DNA from: Mucilaginibacter paludis DSM 18603
GTDB taxonomy: Bacteria > Bacteroidota > Bacteroidia > Sphingobacteriales > Sphingobacteriaceae
Direction: 5' to 3'
DNA length: 64,000 nt
Assembly (NCBI RefSeq): GCF_000166195.2
Contig: NZ_CM001403.1
Location: 5,536,432-5,600,431, forward strand
Shown in pieces: positions 60,900-64,000 of this stretch (positions are counted from its first letter, which is position 1; every line of letters starts with the position of its first letter). The notes beneath the pieces were generated by a model. It ran no database searches and was not told the origin of the DNA. It saw nothing but the letters and a program-made list of their open reading frames with translations. The translations under genes and the position numbers were made by a program.

Positions 60900-61952
60900 C
60901 TATCTATATCGGTCCGCATTACTTCTTTTTGAAAAAAACAACGCTGTAATGAGCGACATCAGCAGCAACATACCCACACACTGATGTAGTACGGCAAAAT
61001 AAATAACCCAGTGGAACATGCTGTTCATTAGCGTCACAATTCCTAATAACACCTGTGTAAAAACCAGCAAGAGAACAATCCAGCGGGAGCGTTTGCTGAC
61101 ATTGCGGGCACGGTAAAACCAAAGCATAATGAGCAGGGCGATGAGATAGGCCAAGTTGCGATGGGTAAACTGGATGGAAATAACGTTATAGCAGAGCGAG
61201 TGTAGCAGTCCGCCCGGAGAGGTTAAGCCAACGGGCATCTGTGTTCCGTCCATGTCGGGCCAGGTGGGGGCATATAGCGCGGCATGGGTGCCGGCCATCA
61301 AAGCGCCGTAAATAAGTTGGAAGAAAAGCAAAACCACGATGCCTGTAAGCAGCCGGTTTGGACTGCCCTGATGAAGGCGCTTGGCGTGGGGGAATGAAAT
61401 TTTAAGCGTGAACCAAAGCAGGTAACACAGTAAAAACAGGGCGCAGATAAAGTGAACAGCCAAGCGGATATGGCTAACGGACAGGTCGGTATCATTTAGT
61501 CCGCTTTGTACCATTACCCAGCCTATAATCCCTTGCAATCCCCCTAACAAAAATAAAATAAGCAATGGATGGATCATTGCCCGGCTAATCTGTTTTTTGA
61601 GGACGAACCAGCAAAACGGCACAATGAATACCAAGGCCATCAACCGGGCCCATTCGCGGTGCAGCCATTCCCAAAAAAATATGGCTTTGTAGTCGGCTAA
61701 TGTAAAACCGCTGTTCAGTTGTTTAAACTGTGCAATCTGCTGATATTTTTGAAAGCTTTGCTGCCAGGCTTGCTGGTTAAGTGGCGGCAGGGCGCCAAGC
61801 AGGGGTTTCCACTCGGTAATGGATAAGCCAGAACCCGTAAGCCGGGTAACACCGCCAAGTAGGATCTGGACCATCAACATAATGATGCCCGTGATAAGCC
61901 AGGTGCTGATATGGCGATGAGGAGCTTTACTGAATGTTTGTGGTTGGGCCAT
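60900..61952 (-). CDS. ctaA: Heme A synthase (COX15/CtaA)
   Basis: Oxidises the heme O methyl group to make heme A for cytochrome c oxidase. The 350-residue inner-membrane protein has about eight hydrophobic segments. Four conserved histidines are visible: EWLHREWARL, VSHIRLAVHFICAL, QFTHRNLAYL and AVLHQCVGML. The substrate-pocket segment GGVTRLTGSGLSITEWKP near residue 30 is the family hallmark. I chose MAQPQTF at 61952 over the longer frame to 62003. No cytochrome oxidase gene is in the window. Confidence 0.94.
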   Translation of the reverse strand: MAQPQTFSKAPHRHISTWLITGIIMLMVQILLGGVTRLTGSGLSITEWKPLLGALPPLNQQAWQQSFQKYQQIAQFKQLNSGFTLADYKAIFFWEWLHREWARLMALVFIVPFCWFVLKKQISRAMIHPLLILFLLGGLQGIIGWVMVQSGLNDTDLSVSHIRLAVHFICALFLLCYLLWFTLKISFPHAKRLHQGSPNRLLTGIVVLLFFQLIYGALMAGTHAALYAPTWPDMDGTQMPVGLTSPGGLLHSLCYNVISIQFTHRNLAYLIALLIMLWFYRARNVSKRSRWIVLLLVFTQVLLGIVTLMNSMFHWVIYFAVLHQCVGMLLLMSLITALFFSKRSNADRYR

Positions 61953-62003
61953 GGATGAGCAAAAATGGGTAATACCAAACGAGCTACCACGGAGCAATGT
62001 CAT

Positions 62004-62370
62004 GTATGGTATTGATGGCCGTCATTTTTGAAGGGGCGTGCGAAGGAATGTATGCTTGCATGCCTTTTAATAAAAAGCAACTTGGTGGTAAATAAACTTA
62101 CGAAACCAAGAGCGACTTTGTCTATAAATGAGTAGGTGAGCTTAGCGGTTTTGCGGCCCTGTTATTCGTGGTCCACATCTGCGGTTCAGTAATGTTGTTA
62201 GTATGGATTTTCTTTGTCAATAGGTTTTTGATGGTGTAGTTTCAATGTCTATCTTTAATCCAAAAGTAGTAGAACTCACAGTTATTTATCTTTAAATATT
62301 GTGGTAGCTAAATTAGCTAAAGCTCTCATCGGGTTTGAATAACTTTAGCACCCATCAATACCGTTTAGAG
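62004..62370. other. Intergenic region upstream of the envelope protein
   Basis: About 370 bases without a gene between the divergent ctaA and the next plus-strand gene. I see no hairpin, repeat or exact TAnnTTTG element that stands out. Confidence 0.4.
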
Positions 62371-63132
62371 TTGAAAGTATTTTTCTTATTCATAATTCTG
62401 TTGGTCTGTAGGTCAGCTTTCGGGCAGAAGTACATGATACTTGGTCAAGATACTTTGCCATATAAAGTCAATATGATTATCTCAAGTGATACAACTTACA
62501 AAGGGGGACTGACCTTAATTAAAATTGATACATCGTACCAGGACCGTTGTTATGTTTTTGAAAAGAGAAATGGCAAAATAGTTAACCGGACCGACAGATG
62601 TTGTTTACGCCAGGGGCTTTGGATTTTTACTGACAGTGTTGGAAATTACTCTACCTGCTTTTATACAGATGGAAACGATTTTGGAAAATGGAAAAGCTAC
62701 AATAAATACGGGAAGCTTTTAAAGGAAACGGAAGAGGTAAGCTTGGGGCAAAAACATTATATCACCAAAGAAATTGACTATTCCGGTTGTAAGGCCGTTA
62801 CTATTGTTAACATGCCTTTTTGGGGATTCTATATCACGTACTTTTTTATTGTAATACCTATATTAGTTTTCTTGTCGATTGTCAGAATCCTTCTTAATCA
62901 TCACATCTACAATATTGAAAACAATACAAATTATTCCCTTTTCGGCAATCGTTTTAAGTTAGCAGTAAATGAGTCAGGGCAATTAAGGCATGAATTATTA
63001 AGCACATTTACAATATTCTTTTTTAGATACAAGCCAGAAAATAAACCTGCCGTGGTTATAAGCAACCTGTTATCACTACTATGCTTCGGAAGCTACGCTA
63101 TATTAATCATTGGCCCAATGGCCTGCCGTTAA
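62371..63132 (+). CDS. Hypothetical exported membrane protein
   Basis: I do not recognise a family. The first codons LKVFFLFIILLVCRSAFGQ form a signal peptide, so the TTG at 62371 is a plausible start (253 residues); the frame is open from another TTG at 62335. The first 130 residues are extracytoplasmic, with cysteines in QDRCYVF and DRCCLRQG and a toxin-repeat-like CFYTDGNDFGKWKSYNKYGK. Two hydrophobic segments follow (YITYFFIVIPILVFLSIVRI and near the end LLSLLCFGSYAILIIG). The GxW..Y...G.L pattern resembles MORN/toxin_YwqK-type repeats, but only faintly. Confidence 0.55.
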   Translation: MKVFFLFIILLVCRSAFGQKYMILGQDTLPYKVNMIISSDTTYKGGLTLIKIDTSYQDRCYVFEKRNGKIVNRTDRCCLRQGLWIFTDSVGNYSTCFYTDGNDFGKWKSYNKYGKLLKETEEVSLGQKHYITKEIDYSGCKAVTIVNMPFWGFYITYFFIVIPILVFLSIVRILLNHHIYNIENNTNYSLFGNRFKLAVNESGQLRHELLSTFTIFFFRYKPENKPAVVISNLLSLLCFGSYAILIIGPMACR

Positions 63133-63423
63133 TTCAGTCATATCAGCCTCCATTTGCCGCCTGTTTTCTTGAAAATTTTTATTTCTCTTAAATTTCTTTT
63201 TACCCAATCATTTACTTTGGTATCCGAAAAAAACACCTTAAGTTTATGAGAAAAAACAGGACAATGGAGGTACTGATTTTTCGGGATAGGATTTACTTAT
63301 CGTGATGAAAAAAGATGGGAATCAGTATAAGAAAATCCCTTAAATCAGCTCGCTTTTTCTTTTAAACCGATAGCTTAAACAGTTTACTCTCATCTTGACA
63401 AAATCTGATCAATACCTACCATC

Positions 63424-64000
63424 ATGCTACGCCGTAAAAAGATACGTCTTTATTTGCTCTGCTTATTCGCGGTTTTATTTTTAGATGTTGCTATTGATTT
63501 TGCTTGTGGACCGGAGCCTGATCCGTATGATTATGGCGTATCGTTCTTTCATAACAATATTGGTGGGGATAAAGCTTATCGCGCGTTTTATTTTACTAAC
63601 GGACAATTTTTATATGACGCGGAGGAGCCTGTAAACGAGGAGGACGTTAACTCGAGGGAATGGGCTGACTATTTAGGCGGCATGGTAAAGGCTCATGATG
63701 TAAAGAAGGTGATGTACCACCTAAGCCATAAAGCCGATAGTATTTTATTACAGGGCTATTTGAATTTAAAGAAACAACTACCAGATACCCTTAAACACAA
63801 CACCTTTCTACACGCCTTAAAAAGAAATAAAGACGCTTTAATGTATTACCGGTTTGCTAAAATTATTGAACCCGGGTTAAGTTATAAAGATCCGTGGAGA
63901 AACGAACCTGTTGATACCAGTTTTTTACGCAAAAATGCCGCTTATGCATTTAAACAGGCTGCCGTTGTAAAAAGTCAATTCTTGAAAAAACGGTATTATT
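63424..64000 (+). CDS. Hypothetical exported protein, N-terminal part (cut by window edge)
   Basis: An open frame from the ATG at 63424 runs to the window end without a stop (192 codons). The start MLRRKKIRLYLLCLFAVLFL is a signal peptide or anchor, followed by FACGPEPDPYDYGVSFFHNN. The remainder is helical with repeated aromatic and lysine-rich stretches (EWADYLGGMVKAHDVKKVMY, LKRNKDALMYYRFAKI), like helical-repeat proteins found in Bacteroidota. Family not recognised. The cysteine in FACGP could be a lipid attachment site, but the preceding residues (AIDFAC) are a poor lipobox. Confidence 0.65.
   Translation, partial: MLRRKKIRLYLLCLFAVLFLDVAIDFACGPEPDPYDYGVSFFHNNIGGDKAYRAFYFTNGQFLYDAEEPVNEEDVNSREWADYLGGMVKAHDVKKVMYHLSHKADSILLQGYLNLKKQLPDTLKHNTFLHALKRNKDALMYYRFAKIIEPGLSYKDPWRNEPVDTSFLRKNAAYAFKQAAVVKSQFLKKRYY

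Overview
The window looks like a chromosomal segment of a Bacteroidota bacterium of the Sphingobacteriaceae (Mucilaginibacter/Pedobacter type). The reasons are SusC/SusD pairs with an ECF sigma/FecR regulator, many AraC-type regulators, lipoproteins with short lipoboxes, an almost complete lack of Shine-Dalgarno sequences, TAnnTTTG-type promoter elements, and dispersed palindromic intergenic repeats. The genus is inferred from this style, not from a database match. No rRNA, tRNA or CRISPR was seen.

Layout. 1-3151: the first codons of a NUDIX-like hydrolase (minus strand, runs off the left edge), a small membrane protein, a HAD hydrolase and guaB. 3241-4444: an IS630-type insertion sequence with a -1 frameshift, sitting between guaB and its probable terminator. 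4577-9475: a lipoprotein, a zinc alcohol dehydrogenase, a secreted beta-rich protein, and a siderophore-interacting-type flavoprotein next to an AraC regulator. 9885-17422: a signalling cluster of a 1449-residue hybrid kinase (GAF, PAS repeats, kinase, two receivers, Hpt) converging on a single-domain receiver and a multi-PAS kinase. 18067-24464: an outer-membrane barrel, a decayed kinase remnant, a formylglycine-generating-enzyme-like lipoprotein, Ku with small companion genes, a DoxX-like protein and an SDR. 24934-28891: acetate kinase, phosphoketolase and an unknown small protein in one tight operon, converging on pstSCAB (29035-32363). 32589-34437: a nested inverted-repeat element and an IS4-family (IS231-like) element inserted in the loop of a second repeat. 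34559-40764: a membrane protein with a possibly leaderless promoter, a TonB-dependent receptor, AraC regulators and an aldo/keto reductase. 58117-61952: an MFS exporter with a divergent AraC regulator, and heme A synthase. The right edge has two poorly characterised envelope genes, the last one cut.

The most interesting block is 40951-57335. It has an ECF sigma factor and FecR-type anti-sigma factor, a SusC with a signalling STN domain, SusD, and five further exported proteins in one direction: a lipoprotein resembling the SusCD-associated zinc-metallopeptidase family but without its HExxH motif, an intact HExxHxxGxxH metalloprotease, a full-length paralogue whose four active-site positions are all substituted, a thioredoxin-fold protein with a WCxxC motif, and an S9 peptidase with an intact triad. 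I read it as a protein or peptide utilisation locus in which inactive protease relatives may serve as substrate-binding or partner subunits. This is inference from gene order and visible motifs.

A second block worth attention is ackA-xfp plus its translationally coupled unknown partner. Together ackA and xfp make a phosphoketolase shunt that consumes phosphate, placed tail-to-tail with the high-affinity phosphate transporter.
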